Program-made: the position numbers and the translations under genes
Notes under the pieces: generated by a model
Told to the model about the DNA's origin: nothing
The model's database searches: none
Seen by the model: only the letters and a program-made list of their open reading frames with translations
In this document: one piece after another, positions 30,114 through 30,801 of the stretch
How positions within the stretch are numbered: position 1 is the stretch's first letter
Layout of the letters: each line of letters starts with the position of its first letter
Virus record (IMG/VR): IMGVR_UViG_3300042373_000145
Span: 1-30,801 of that record
Source of the DNA: a virus
Direction: 5' to 3' (one strand)
DNA length: 30,801 bases

Positions 30114-30704
30114 TTATGATAATGTTGTTCCTGTTACGGTGAAAGTTCTACATGCTATCCATCGACCTCCTGTCGATGTTTTAGATGTTAAATTTACCCA
30201 TGATTGAGCCAATGTATAAGCCAATGTGGTTGTTGCTAAATAAGTAGTTGAAATCCAAAGTGTAAAATTTAAATTAAATGGGGAGTAGTTCAAAATAAAA
30301 GCAGTTCCATAATTGCAAATACTTTCCATTTCTAATTTATTTGGCATCCTCCATCCACTTGTAAATGTTCCAATAGACAAAGCCAGAGCCGCATCAATAG
30401 CAGCGTTCCAACTTGCTGCAACTGTAGCAATGCGATAATATCCCAACACAGTTGAACCATTATAAGTACTCCAATCAATCACTATATTATTTGCATATGT
30501 AAATCCACCAAGCTCATCAGTAAATCTATCAAAGGTATTGAATGGATTTTTACTACCTAATATAGTGAATGATGTTGCACGTCCAGCCTCAAGATCTCCA
30601 TCATCTCCTGTTCTATATGATACAGTTTGCCCTGTTTTAGTTAGGGTTGCACCAATGGGAGCAGTTCCTCCTCCACCTATCTTGACGTTCAATGCACTTA
30701 TCAT
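30114..30704 (-). CDS. Tail-tip protein with DUF1566-like C-terminal domain (196 aa)
   Basis: The gene spans the assembly join; its start codon also appears at base 30. Residues about 110-196 carry a DUF1566-like pattern ('GWRMPNKLEMESICNYG', 'LWISTTYL', 'GGRWIACRTF'), a C-type-lectin-related fold found in exposed binding proteins. The first 60 residues are Gly/Thr-rich ('KIGGGGTAPIGATLTKTGQTV') like a fibre neck. It is a candidate receptor-binding tip. No diversity-generating element is seen nearby. Confidence 0.75.
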   Translation of the reverse strand: MISALNVKIGGGGTAPIGATLTKTGQTVSYRTGDDGDLEAGRATSFTILGSKNPFNTFDRFTDELGGFTYANNIVIDWSTYNGSTVLGYYRIATVAASWNAAIDAALALSIGTFTSGWRMPNKLEMESICNYGTAFILNYSPFNLNFTLWISTTYLATTTLAYTLAQSWVNLTSKTSTGGRWIACRTFTVTGTTLS

Positions 30705-30801
30705 AGTACCAATATGACAGAACCAGATGTTAATTTAATTGATCTAAATAGTTTGCTTTGAATAGGTCTAATGATTGCACCTGCTTTCAATGCTGTGCCA
30801 G
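30675..30801. repeat. Terminal direct repeat, right copy (circular assembly overlap)
   Basis: This is the exact copy of bases 1-127. It holds the first codons of the DUF1566-like tail gene and the last third of the 102-aa gene found whole at 27-335. It should be counted once when the genome is closed. Confidence 0.95.
30701..30801 (-). CDS. Partial duplicate of the 102-aa tail gene, cut by the right end
   Basis: Bases 30701-30801 repeat the last third of the gene complete at 27-335, with the stop at 30701-30703. It is not a second gene; it is part of the assembly overlap. Confidence 0.9.
   Translation of the reverse strand, partial: GTALKAGAIIRPIQSKLFRSIKLTSGSVILVL

Noticed and set aside
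30114-30704. Diversity-generating retroelement target
   Set aside because: The DUF1566-like domain fits, but no reverse transcriptase gene and no template repeat of the region are present in the genome.
1-30801. CRISPR array, insertion sequence or toxin-antitoxin pair
   Set aside because: No regularly spaced repeat-spacer units, transposase or recognisable toxin family were seen in the whole window.

Overview
The window is a complete, circularly assembled genome of a small tailed phage (siphovirus-like) that infects a Bacteroidetes host, probably a flavobacterium. Bases 1-127 are repeated exactly at 30675-30801, so the unit genome is 30,674 bp and the ends are an arbitrary cut; a 127-base overlap is what a k=127 assembler leaves on a circular or permuted molecule. 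Every convincing gene lies on the minus strand. The Bacteroidetes assignment rests on AT-rich DNA, promoters of the TTTG/TAnnTTTG type, little use of Shine-Dalgarno sites, and protein families typical of phages of this phylum (BT4734-like primase, DUF3127 OB-fold protein, a protein ending in a 'VHQLQNLYFALTGEEL' motif).

In transcription order (high to low coordinates, closing across the ends) the layout is as follows. (1) Early region, 28.6-25.0 kb: a strong promoter with three 11-bp-phased repeats upstream, then a string of small overlapping genes, a zinc-knuckle protein, an HNH endonuclease, two one-helix micropeptides and a protein resembling DnaA domain IV, closed by a terminator at about 25.0 kb. 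(2) A 423-bp AT-rich non-coding block, 24.6-25.05 kb, with five GTGTACT/AGTACAC heptamers (candidate origin or operators), a promoter, and a structured RNA whose two hairpin loops can kiss through 8 bp, followed by the replication operon (primase-helicase, VRR-NUC nuclease). (3) A recombination module, 20.8-18.6 kb, behind its own promoter: ERF annealing protein, YqaJ/RecB-like exonuclease, DUF3127 protein with an SSB-like DDLPF tail, and an HTH-like protein. (4) A short non-coding stretch with a long hairpin and a tRNA-like element (18.5-18.4 kb), then small genes. (5) Packaging and head: terS, terL, portal, HK97 (S78) protease, major capsid, neck proteins. (6) Tail: tube protein, overlapping chaperone-like frames, a 978-aa tape measure, hub/tip proteins and a DUF1566-like protein that spans the assembly join. 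(7) Lysis: BhlA-like holin candidate, M15 peptidase endolysin, and a small protein ending in a strongly cationic amphipathic helix, followed by a cluster of hairpins and terminators that separates late from early transcription.

I see no integrase, recognisable lysogeny module, DNA polymerase, CRISPR array or reverse transcriptase. The phage probably starts and primes its own replication but uses the host polymerase. The most unusual items are the kissing-loop leader RNA, the DnaA-like protein beside an iteron-bearing region, the candidate membrane-disrupting lysis protein, the frame-overlapping chaperone gene, and several micro-genes hidden in gene junctions.
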